64,000 nt of DNA from Candidatus Dechloromonas phosphorivorans (GTDB lineage Bacteria > Pseudomonadota > Gammaproteobacteria > Burkholderiales > Rhodocyclaceae), in assembly GCA_016721185.1 (NCBI GenBank), contig JADKIP010000013.1:90001-154000 (forward strand), in the 5' to 3' direction. This document shows, piece after piece, positions 50,095 through 58,233 of this stretch. Both the position numbers and the translations under genes were made by a program. Each line of letters begins with the position of its first letter. Position 1 is the first letter of the stretch. The notes under the pieces were generated by a model. It saw only the letters and a program-made list of their open reading frames with translations. It did not search any database and had not been told where the DNA came from.

Positions 50095-52315
50095 GGCATT
50101 GTCTCTCTCAGTAGTCGGGCTATTTCCCGTGTTTTCAGGGGTTTCGGCTGCCAATGGCTGATTCTTGGATCAGCTGTATGCCGAGGGTAAAGGGGATCGC
50201 CCAGGGCGATCAATACAGGAGGATTTCCCTGTTTCTGTGGTGTTGCGGCAAGAAATTCGTTGATCAGTAGCGTGTCGGCAATGACTACCTGACAAAGCCG
50301 GCTGGTGCTTATTTCGTGGGCGTCTTTTACGTTGCTTGTCGACGCCAGGCAGGCACCGCGCAGGGTGCTGACGATCAGGCGCAGGAGTTCGTTATCGGCT
50401 GGCGAGAGGTCAATGGCGAGAATGCAATATTCGGTGCTTTGCGGAAGGGACATACTTGGGGCGCTGCCGAAGCGATCGGTTGTTGTTACCGCACCGGGCA
50501 GGCAAGCCGGATCATCGGACGAAGCGGCATATTCACCTGGTGCCTTGGCGAGCTCTATCCAGAAGCTTGTGCCAACGTCGACAACGCTGTCAAAACCAAT
50601 GTGTCCGCCCATCAACTCGACCAGTCGCTTGGTGATCGACAGGCCAATACCGGTGCCCTCGACATTGCTGGCGCCCAGGCGATCAAAAGGCTGGAATACC
50701 CGGCGGGCCAGATCAGGTGGAATACCATGACCGGTATCGGCAACGGTCAGACGAATGATGTGTTCGCTGACGATGACAGACAATGTCAGCTGACCACCGG
50801 CCCGATTGTATTTGATGCCATTTGACAGCAGATTTAGCAGGACTTGCTTGAGCCGCTTGCGATCAGCATGGACATGGCACTGTCCGGCAGCGTCGCTGCT
50901 GAGGGCCACCTGACGGTCGAGCGACTGGGGTGAAACCAGCGCCAGACATTCCTTGATCACGGGGGCCAGAGCCAGTGCTTCCATCTCGATACTCAGACTG
51001 CCTGACTCGATGGCGGAAAGGTCCAGCACCTCGTTGATCAAAGCCAGTAGATGCCGGCCACCTTGCAGAATGTGGGCGACGCACTCCATTTGCCGAGCGG
51101 TCAACGGCGCTTCCAGTCCTTGCTCAAGGACTTGGGCAAAACCCAGGATGGCATTGAGCGGCGTCCGCAATTCATGGCTCATCCTTGCCATGAATTCCGA
51201 CTTTGCCCGGCTTGCCTGGTCGGCAGCAATCAGCGCCTGTTTGAGGTGGCTGACATCTGTCCAGATGACTACGGTGCCGCCTTCCCGGGTGCGACGCTCG
51301 GTCGCCCTGAGCCAGCGTCCTTCTGAAAGCGGGATTTCGCGCGATCCTTCGGCCCGGCGATGGATTGCCATGCGTTCGCTGATCCAGCCTTCCATTCGAT
51401 CGATTGGGATGGCGTACATGCGCTGTTCGGCGATGACGCGGACAAACTCGCTGAAGGACATGCCGGTTGCGATGGTTTCCCCGGGCAAAGGGAATACTTC
51501 GGTGAAGCGCAAGTTATACAGCGTCAGCCGGTCATCGGCATCGAACAAGGCGAAAGCGTCGTCCAGCGCTTCGATGGCGTCGACCAGTCGGCGTTGAAAG
51601 TGCTGTTGTTGCAACTCGGCTGCCCGAAGCGCCCGTTCCGAGCTTTCCTGTTCGTCGAGCGATCTTCTGACCTGGGCAATCAGCGGCCGTAGGACGCCGA
51701 GTGCCGAGAAGGCCAGCAAGCCGAGCGCCGCCAGCAAGGCGCACCATTGCAGCAAGCGCAATGTATCGGTGCTTGCTTCGCTTTCCTGTTGGTACTGGTC
51801 GACCAATTTGTCGAGCGCATCGAGAAACTCACCCTGGCTCATACTGATCAACTGGCTGGCGATGGGTCGGAAGTCACCGCCTTCGTCGGTAGTCTGGAGC
51901 AGTGCTTTACCGAGGGCCAGGTAGCGCTGCATCAGGGCATCCACGCCGTTTGGTCCATCGTAGCTGGCACGGAGCATTGCCGTACGCGGGGCGCGTATGC
52001 CGCGCTCCAGGTCACCGCGCATCAGCGCGTCGTGAAAAGAGGCAATCTGATGCAGGGCTTCTGATAACTCAACGAGATCCTGCGCTTTTTGTGATGAAGA
52101 AACTGACTGCTGAGCAGGCCGATCCGCTGCGAAAGCATCCGTCGCTTGCCGGCCAGATTGATCTCGGCTGCACTGGCGCGCTCGTCGGCAGTTTCACCGG
52201 CCAGCAGAAAATAGGTAAAGACGGCGACCAGCGCCAGCAGGACAAAAATCAGCGTAGACCGCCGGCTCAGTCGTTCGACCGTGGCCTGTCCGCTGAGCTG
52301 CAGCTTTCCCTCCAC
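50091..52315 (-). pseudogene. PilJ-type sensor histidine kinase with a frameshift
   Basis: Two overlapping frames make one kinase. Residues from 52315 give a membrane helix (LIFVLLALVAVFTYFLLA) and the PilJ-type sensor start AAEINLAGKRRMLSQRIGLL. A -1 shift at the A5 run (52093-52097, CACAAAAAGCG) is needed to continue as AQDLVELSEALHQIASFHDAL in the second frame, open to 50091. That part has a second membrane helix (LLQWCALLAALGLLAFSALGV), a PAS domain, HisKA (MARMSHELRTPLNAILGF) and an HATPase (DTGHGIP, GTGIGLS). The last 130 residues are a degenerate receiver-like segment without a clear phospho-Asp. Partner of the following HD-GYP regulator. Confidence 0.8.
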
Positions 52316-52580
52316 ACCGTTTCCTTGTGTTTTTTCTGTGGTTGAGGATTGTGAACGATTCGCAACGATTGAACATCAATATATATCAAATGTAAAAACA
52401 GGGTAGGTGATGTGGCGTGTTGGCATCATATATATGCATATTTGTTATTTCGTTCAAGGGTGTCATCTTGTTTCTTACCGCTGGGTCAAAACAGTCGGTT
52501 GTGTGACTCAGGTTACATACCTTGTTGATTAATGCCGTTAAAGTAAGCGGCGTATCCACTCACTACCCAACGGAGAAAAC

Positions 52581-53039
52581 ATGAAATCGAAACTTTTGCT
52601 TGCCCTGCTCGCAATCACGCTGACGGGCACCGCGACCGCCCAGGTTAAACCGGAAGATGCCATCAAGTGGCGCCAGTCGGGCTACGCTTTCATGGCCTGG
52701 AACATGGCTCGCATCAAGATGAATGTCGAAGGCACGTATAACAAGGACGAGGTCGTCAAAGCGGCCAATGCGATTCAGGCAATTGCCAATTCCGGTATGG
52801 GTTCGCTCTACCTGCCGGGTACGGATAAGGGAACCGGCTGGGAAAAGACCCGCGTCAAGCCGGAGTTTTTCAGCAATAAAGAGGGAGTCGGCAAGGTGGC
52901 GGTCGCTTTTGTCAAGGAAGCTAATGAAATGGCCAAAGTTGCAGCTGCCGGTGATGCCGCAGCGACCAAGGACCAGTTCGGTAAGCTTAGTGGCACCTGC
53001 AAGGCTTGCCATGACGATTTCAAGATCAAGGACAATTGA
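52581..53039 (+). CDS. cycP: Cytochrome c' (class II c-type cytochrome)
   Basis: 152 residues. The signal peptide (MKSKLLLALLAITLTGTATA) is followed by a four-helix-bundle protein with a C-terminal haem site CKACH (Cys140, Cys143, His144), diagnostic of cytochrome c'. These periplasmic proteins bind NO and protect against nitrosative stress, which suits a denitrifier. The preceding gap (52316-52580) is AT-rich (TATATATGCATAT near 52429) and probably holds its promoter. Its terminator follows before a cytochrome b561 gene. Confidence 0.92.
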   Translation: MKSKLLLALLAITLTGTATAQVKPEDAIKWRQSGYAFMAWNMARIKMNVEGTYNKDEVVKAANAIQAIANSGMGSLYLPGTDKGTGWEKTRVKPEFFSNKEGVGKVAVAFVKEANEMAKVAAAGDAAATKDQFGKLSGTCKACHDDFKIKDN

Positions 53040-53073
53040 TCCGGTAGTTTTGCTCGCCAGATCGTTGTTTGAC

Positions 53074-53100
53074 GGGCACCTTTTCAGGTGCCTGTTTTCC
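53074..53100 (+). terminator. Terminator after cytochrome c'
   Basis: GGCACCT-TTTC-AGGTGCC followed by TGTTTTCC, in the gap between cytochrome c' and b561 genes; probably partial, allowing read-through. Confidence 0.6.
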
Positions 53101-53121
53101 TTCAAAGACAAGAAAATAACT

Positions 53122-53811
53122 ATGAGCGGGAAAAAATTTCGTTTGTGGGATTTGCCGACCCGATTGTTTCATTGGCTATTGGTCATGACGATGCTGGCCG
53201 CCGTGGTGAGTGGGCAGCTGGGTGGAAATCTGATGGACTGGCATGGCCGGATTGGCTTGCTGATCCTTGGCCTGCTGGTTTTTCGTCTGGTTTGGGGTGT
53301 GCTGGGTTCAACCTACGCCTGTTTTCTGCAGTTCTTCCCGACGCCCTCGAGAATCAGGGCTTACCTGAGCGGTGAGTGGCAAGGCGAGGGGCACAATCCT
53401 CTCGGGGCGCTTTCTGTTTTTGTCTTGCTGGGGCTGTTGACCGCACAAGTCGTCACGGGCCTGTTTGCCAACGACGACATTACTTTTGTCGGCCCGCTTT
53501 TCGAGTTGGTCAATAAGGCAATGAGTAACCGACTGACCAGCGTGCATCAACTGATCTCCAACGTGTTGATTGGGCTCGTTGTGCTGCACATTGCGGCCAT
53601 TGGCTTCTACGGCCATTTCAAGAAACAAAAGCTGCTCAAGCCGATGATCACCGGCTGGAAGGAGGGTGACGCAGTATCAGCCAGCGGCGGCAATTTCGTT
53701 GCGCTCATCGTCGCCTTGCTAATTGCCGGTGCTGCAATCTACGGCGGCAGCGGGGCCTGGCTACCCGAGCCGCCGCCACCGCCTCCTGCGGCTGAGACGC
53801 CCAGCTGGTAA
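53122..53811 (+). CDS. Cytochrome b561-family membrane protein
   Basis: 229 residues from ATG 53122. RLWDLPTRLFHWLLV begins the cytochrome b561/Ni-Fe hydrogenase b-type fold, with His ligands in FHW, WHGRIG, VHQLISN and LHIAAIGFYGHF. Four to five membrane helices are seen, plus a terminal helix and a Pro-rich tail (PEPPPPPPAAETPSW). It probably passes electrons from quinol or a membrane donor to the cytochrome c' encoded just upstream; such c'/b561 pairs are common in betaproteobacteria. Confidence 0.88.
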   Translation: MSGKKFRLWDLPTRLFHWLLVMTMLAAVVSGQLGGNLMDWHGRIGLLILGLLVFRLVWGVLGSTYACFLQFFPTPSRIRAYLSGEWQGEGHNPLGALSVFVLLGLLTAQVVTGLFANDDITFVGPLFELVNKAMSNRLTSVHQLISNVLIGLVVLHIAAIGFYGHFKKQKLLKPMITGWKEGDAVSASGGNFVALIVALLIAGAAIYGGSGAWLPEPPPPPPAAETPSW

Positions 53812-53814
53812 GCG

Positions 53815-53850
53815 TAAAAAAAGCCACCGGGTGAAATCGGTGGCTTTTTT
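53815..53850 (+). terminator. Strong intrinsic terminator of the cytochrome genes
   Basis: AAAAAAGCCACCG and CGGTGGCTTTTTT pair around GGTGAAAT; a classic terminator with A and T runs that would also work for secF on the other strand. Confidence 0.85.
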
Positions 53851-53866
53851 GCGTTGACCGCAGCAA
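53844..53866 (-). repeat. Dispersed uptake-sequence-like motif sharing a terminator T-run
   Basis: CTTTTTTGCGTTGACCGCAGCAA: the full core (53853-53866) starts two bases after the terminator T-run, which serves as its A/T tract. Confidence 0.7.
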
Positions 53867-53871
53867 TTGGC

Positions 53872-54816
53872 TTAGACGACTGCACCGTCCTCATTTGCGC
53901 CTTCAACGACCTTTTTCGGCTTGATGAACTGTTCGCGCGAGACGCCCAGCCACATGACGAGCGGGCTGGCGACCAGCACTGAGGAATAGATGCCGAAGAG
54001 AATGCCGATGGTTAGCGCCAACGAGAAGTAATAAAGCGTTTCGCCGCCGAAGATCAGCATGGCCAGCACCATCATCTGGGTGCTGCCGTGGGTGATGATG
54101 GTCCGGCTGATCGTGCTGGTAATGGCATGATCAAGCACCTGCGGCGTGGTCAAACCACGGACTCGTTTGAAGGTTTCGCGAACCCGGTCGAAGACAACGA
54201 CCGATTCATTGACTGAGTAGCCGAGCACCGCCAATACTGCGGCCAGCACCGACAGCGAGAACTCCCACTGAAAGAAGGCGAAGAAGCCGAGAATGATGAT
54301 CACGTCGTGCAGGTTGGCGATGATGGCCGAGACTGAAAAGCGCCATTCGAAGCGGAAAGCCAGGTAGATCATGATGCCGATGATGACCAGCAGCAGCGCC
54401 ATTGCCCCGTTTTCAGCAAGCTCCTTGCCGACCTGCGGGCCGACAAACTCGACGCGGCGCAGGCTGGCGCCTGGTGCGTCGGCAGCCAGCGCCTTGATGA
54501 CGGATTCGCCTAACTGGTTGGTGTTCTGGTCACCCTTGAGGGGCAGGCGAATCATCACATCCTGCGACGAGCCGAAGTTCTGCACCGAGTAATCGCTGAA
54601 ACCAGCCTTGCCGAGTGAACCGCGAATCTTTTCCAGATCGGCAGATTGCTCGTAATTGACTTCGATCAGCGTGCCACCGGTGAACTCGACCGACAGATGC
54701 AAGCCCTTGCTGAAGAGGAACACCACAGCCAGCAGAAAAGTGACCAGCGAAATGATGTTGAACTTCAGCGCATGGCGCATGAAGGGAATGTCTTTTTGAA
54801 TGCGGAAAAATTCCAT
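53872..54816 (-). CDS. secF: Protein translocase subunit SecF
   Basis: 314 residues, six membrane helices. MEFFRIQKDIPFMRHA leads to the first helix, then the periplasmic P1 domain (VEFTGGTLIEVNYE) and the SD-family core VLGYSVNESVVVFDRVRE. It works with SecD and YajC as the proton-driven accessory complex that helps complete Sec-dependent export. Twelve bases downstream of secD; last gene of queA-tgt-yajC-secD-secF. Confidence 0.97.
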   Translation of the reverse strand: MEFFRIQKDIPFMRHALKFNIISLVTFLLAVVFLFSKGLHLSVEFTGGTLIEVNYEQSADLEKIRGSLGKAGFSDYSVQNFGSSQDVMIRLPLKGDQNTNQLGESVIKALAADAPGASLRRVEFVGPQVGKELAENGAMALLLVIIGIMIYLAFRFEWRFSVSAIIANLHDVIIILGFFAFFQWEFSLSVLAAVLAVLGYSVNESVVVFDRVRETFKRVRGLTTPQVLDHAITSTISRTIITHGSTQMMVLAMLIFGGETLYYFSLALTIGILFGIYSSVLVASPLVMWLGVSREQFIKPKKVVEGANEDGAVV

Positions 54817-54824
54817 GGTCGTTT

Positions 54825-54853
54825 TTCCTTATTTTTGAACGTTGACCGCAGCG
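54825..54853 (-). repeat. Dispersed uptake-sequence-like motif, copy at secD 3' end
   Basis: Core GTTGACCGCAGCG (54841-54853) with TTTTTCC and ATTTTTGAAC tracts one turn apart; it encodes the final residues NAAVNVQK of SecD and runs into the secD-secF gap. Confidence 0.65.
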
Positions 54854-56706
54854 TTGCCGGGTTTCCAGACTTGGCCGATGTTCACCGAAGTCAGTTTCTT
54901 CTGGCGACCGTAGATCAGGTTCACCAGGGCGCGGGAGACCACCACCGAGGAGAAGATCGAGGTCATGATGCCCAGACAATGAACCACGGCAAAGCCGCGG
55001 ACGGGACCGGAGCCGAAAATCAGCAGCGCGAGGCCAGCGATCAGCGTCGTGATGTTGGAGTCAAGAATGGTCCCGAAGGCGCGTTCATAACCTTCCGAAA
55101 TTGCCGCTTGCGGCGGCATGCCGGCGCGCAGTTCTTCCCGGATTCGTTCATTGATCAGTACGTTGGCGTCAATCGCCATGCCGAGTGTCAGCGCGATAGC
55201 GGCGATACCTGGCAAGGTGAGTGTTGCCTGCAGCAGCGAGAGCAGCGCAATCAGGAACAGTAGGTTGGATGCCAGGGCCAGTACCGAGATCACGCCAAAT
55301 ACCCGGTAGTAGAAAATCATGAAGACGGCGATCGCGGCAAAGCCCCACATCGTCGATTGAAAGCCCTTCTTGATGTTATCAGCGCCGAGGCTCGGGCCGA
55401 TGGTGCGTTCCTCGATGATATCCATCGGTGCTGCCAGCGAACCGGCACGCAGCAGCAGTGCTGTATCGTTGGCTTCGGTGGTCGTCATACGGCCGGAAAT
55501 CTGGACGCGACCGCCACCGATTTCAGCCCGGATAACCGGTGCGGTAACGACTTCGCCCTTGCCTTTTTCGATCAGCAGGATGGCCATGCGCTTATTGACG
55601 TTCTCGCGGGTGACATCCTTGAAAATACGGGCGCCGGGCGAGTCGAGCGTCAGATGGACGGCGGCTTCATTGGTTTGGTTGTCGAAACCCGGCTGGGCAT
55701 CGGTCAGACGGTCGCCCGTCAGTACAACCTGCTTCTTGACCAGCAAGGGCTGGCCGCCACGTTCCGTATAAACCTCGGTACCGAAGGGCGGATTGCCCGC
55801 CAGCGCAGCTTCCAGCGCTCCCGGAGAGTCATCAACCATACGGATTTCAAGGGTGGCGGTGCGGCCGAGAATATCCTTGGCCTTGGCGGTGTCCTGCACA
55901 CCCGGCAACTGGACGACGATGCGGTCGCTACCTTGTTGCTGGATCACCGGCTCGGCAACGCCCAGTTCGTTAATCCGGTTGTGCAAGGTCGTGATGTTCT
56001 GTTTCAGGGCGAATTCGCCGATTTTCAGCTGCGCCTGCGGCTTCAGCGTAGCGACCAGTTTGAGGTCACTGCCTTCACCTTGATCGGCCAGAATTAGATC
56101 GGGCTGCGTGTCGGCAATGATATTGCGTGCCTTGTCGCGGGTTTCGACGTCGCGGAAACGCACCACAATGCGCTCGCCTTCGCGGCCAACGCCCCCGTGG
56201 CGCAGATTCTTGTCGCGCATTGCGGTGCGCAGATCAGCCGAAGTGGAGTCGAGTCGCTTGGTCAGGGCGCCCTTCATGTCGACTTGCAACAGGAAGTGCA
56301 CGCCGCCACGCAGGTCGAGGCCGAGGTACATCGGCAGTGCGTGCAGCGAAGTCAGCCAGGTCGGCGAGGCGGCCAGCAGATTCAGTGCAACCACGTATTG
56401 CGGTTCGGCCGAGTTCGGGTTGAAGGTTTTTTCCAGGATATCCTTGGCCTTCAACTGGGTGTCGGTATCCTTGAATCGCGCTTTGATGCCAACGGTGTCC
56501 AGCTGGATGCCATCATGCACGATGGCGGCGGCGATCAAAGCTTCTTCGGCGCGGGCCTTGGCCTTGTCATCAACCTTGATCGTGGCCTTGGCGCTGGAAA
56601 CCTGCACCGCTGGCGATTCGCCGAAGAAGTTGGGAAGGGTATAGACGAAGCCCAGCACCAGCGCGACGGCGATGATGATGTACTTCCAGAGTGGGTAGCG
56701 ATTCAT
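54829..56706 (-). CDS. secD: Protein translocase subunit SecD
   Basis: 625 residues from ATG at 56706 (MNRYPLWKYIIIAVALVLGF, first helix); the frame is open for ten codons upstream. The large periplasmic P1 domain includes GLDLRGGVHFLLQVD, and the C-terminal helices include LTLGMAIDANVLINERIREEL, the conserved SD motif with the proton-path Asp. Inner membrane partner of SecF. The C terminus carries a dispersed-motif copy. Confidence 0.97.
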   Translation of the reverse strand: MNRYPLWKYIIIAVALVLGFVYTLPNFFGESPAVQVSSAKATIKVDDKAKARAEEALIAAAIVHDGIQLDTVGIKARFKDTDTQLKAKDILEKTFNPNSAEPQYVVALNLLAASPTWLTSLHALPMYLGLDLRGGVHFLLQVDMKGALTKRLDSTSADLRTAMRDKNLRHGGVGREGERIVVRFRDVETRDKARNIIADTQPDLILADQGEGSDLKLVATLKPQAQLKIGEFALKQNITTLHNRINELGVAEPVIQQQGSDRIVVQLPGVQDTAKAKDILGRTATLEIRMVDDSPGALEAALAGNPPFGTEVYTERGGQPLLVKKQVVLTGDRLTDAQPGFDNQTNEAAVHLTLDSPGARIFKDVTRENVNKRMAILLIEKGKGEVVTAPVIRAEIGGGRVQISGRMTTTEANDTALLLRAGSLAAPMDIIEERTIGPSLGADNIKKGFQSTMWGFAAIAVFMIFYYRVFGVISVLALASNLLFLIALLSLLQATLTLPGIAAIALTLGMAIDANVLINERIREELRAGMPPQAAISEGYERAFGTILDSNITTLIAGLALLIFGSGPVRGFAVVHCLGIMTSIFSSVVVSRALVNLIYGRQKKLTSVNIGQVWKPGNAAVNVQK

Positions 56707-56724
56707 AGTGGCTTTTAAAAGCAA

Positions 56725-56745
56725 AAGGCGGCTCAAAGCCGCCTT
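56725..56745 (-). terminator. Hairpin between yajC and secD
   Basis: AAGGCGGCT and AGCCGCCTT with a 3-base loop; in the minus direction TTGCTTTTAAAAG follows. It may attenuate transcription from yajC into secDF or stabilise the upstream mRNA. Confidence 0.55.
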
Positions 56746-56754
56746 CGGGGGTGA

Positions 56755-57081
56755 TTACAACGACTTCATCGTACCTTTGGGCAGAACCAGGGTAATCGAC
56801 GGTTTTTGCACGACAACTTCGGTGCCGGCAGCGATTTCTACAGTGATGTAGCCATCGGCAACCTTGGTTACCTTGCCGAGCAGACCACCACCGGTCACAA
56901 CCTCATCACCCTTGGCCAGTCCGGCAAGCAGCGCCTTGTGTTCCTTGGCTTTTTTCATTTGCGGGCGAATCATCAGGAACCACAGCACGACGAACATCAG
57001 AATCATCGGCAGTAGTTGCATCATGCCGCCCATCGGGTCGGCCGCGGCGCCGGCAGTTTGAGCGTGGGCAAGACTAATCAT
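56755..57081 (-). CDS. yajC: Sec translocase accessory subunit YajC
   Basis: 108 residues. One membrane helix (LLPMILMFVVLWFLMIRPQ, about 23-41) is followed by a basic stretch KKAKEHKALLAGLAKGDEVVTGGG and a small beta domain, all typical of YajC, which joins SecDF. Located between tgt and secD, the common order. Confidence 0.96.
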   Translation of the reverse strand: MISLAHAQTAGAAADPMGGMMQLLPMILMFVVLWFLMIRPQMKKAKEHKALLAGLAKGDEVVTGGGLLGKVTKVADGYITVEIAAGTEVVVQKPSITLVLPKGTMKSL

Positions 57082-57123
57082 GGTAAAACTCCTGAAAGCT
57101 GAAAATCAAAGCGGGTGATTCTA

Positions 57124-58233
57124 TCATTGGCCTGAGGAACGGTCGCGGGCAAAGCCGCTTGCCCAGTCGGTCAGCGTGCCGGCTTCAATCGCGGCGCGCA
57201 TCTCGGCCATGATGGTCTGATAAAAATGCAGGTTGTGGATGGTGTTGAGCATGCTGCCGAGAATTTCACCGGCGCGGAAAAGGTGATGCAGGTAGCCGCG
57301 GGTGAAGTTCGTGCAGGTGTAGCAATTGCAACTCGGGTCCAGTGGGCCGGTATCCGTTTTATGGCGGGCATTTTTGATCTTGACGTCGCCAAAGCGGGTG
57401 AATAAATGGCCGTTGCGGGCATTGCGGGTTGGCATCACGCAGTCGAACATGTCGATGCCGGCCTTGACCGAATGCACCAGATCTTCCGGGGTGCCAACGC
57501 CCATCAGGTAGCGCGGCTTGTGGGCCGGCATTTTGGGCGCGGTATGGGCGAGAATGCGCGCCATGTCTTCTTTCGGCTCACCGACCGAAAGTCCGCCGAT
57601 GGCCATTCCGTCGAAGCCGATCTCATCTAGTCCGGCCAGCGATTCGTCGCGCAGTGTTTCGTGCATGCCGCCTTGAACGATGCCGAACAGCGCATTGCTG
57701 TTTTCAAGTTTGTTGTGTTCATCACGCGAGCGTTGTGCCCAGCGCATGCTGAGTCGCATCGACTTGGCCGCTTCGTCGAGCGTTGCCGGGTAGGGCGTGC
57801 ATTCGTCAAAAATCATCACGATGTCGGAGTTCAGCACCTTCTGAATCTGCATCGAGATTTCTGGCGTCAGGAAAAGCTTGGCGCCGTCATGCGGCGACGA
57901 GAATTTGACGCCTTCTTCGGTGATCTTGCGCATGGCGCCGAGCGAGAAGACTTGAAAACCACCGGAATCGGTGAGGATTGGCTTCTGCCAGTTCATGAAG
58001 TCGTGCAGGCCCTTGTGGGCTTGGACAACATCCAGCCCCGGTCGCAGCCAAAGGTGGAAAGTGTTGCCCAGACAGATTTGCGCGCCGATATCGTGCAGCG
58101 ATTGCGGCGTCATCGCCTTGACCGTGCCATAGGTGCCTACCGGCATGAAGACGGGTGTCTGGATGACGCCGTGCGCCAAGGTCAAGGTGCCGCGGCGGGC
58201 AGCGCCATCGGTTTTCAGAAGTTCAAATTGCAT
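57124..58233 (-). CDS. tgt: Queuine tRNA-ribosyltransferase
   Basis: 369 residues from ATG at 58233; the frame is open 33 codons upstream over queA sequence. It swaps guanine 34 for preQ1 in tRNAs with GUN anticodons. The nucleophile Asp is in FDCVMPTRNARNGHLF, the other Asp in TDSGGFQV, and zinc ligands are CNCYTC plus the later His in HNLHFY. It overlaps queA by 11 bases, so the two queuosine genes are coupled. Confidence 0.97.
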   Translation of the reverse strand: MQFELLKTDGAARRGTLTLAHGVIQTPVFMPVGTYGTVKAMTPQSLHDIGAQICLGNTFHLWLRPGLDVVQAHKGLHDFMNWQKPILTDSGGFQVFSLGAMRKITEEGVKFSSPHDGAKLFLTPEISMQIQKVLNSDIVMIFDECTPYPATLDEAAKSMRLSMRWAQRSRDEHNKLENSNALFGIVQGGMHETLRDESLAGLDEIGFDGMAIGGLSVGEPKEDMARILAHTAPKMPAHKPRYLMGVGTPEDLVHSVKAGIDMFDCVMPTRNARNGHLFTRFGDVKIKNARHKTDTGPLDPSCNCYTCTNFTRGYLHHLFRAGEILGSMLNTIHNLHFYQTIMAEMRAAIEAGTLTDWASGFARDRSSGQ

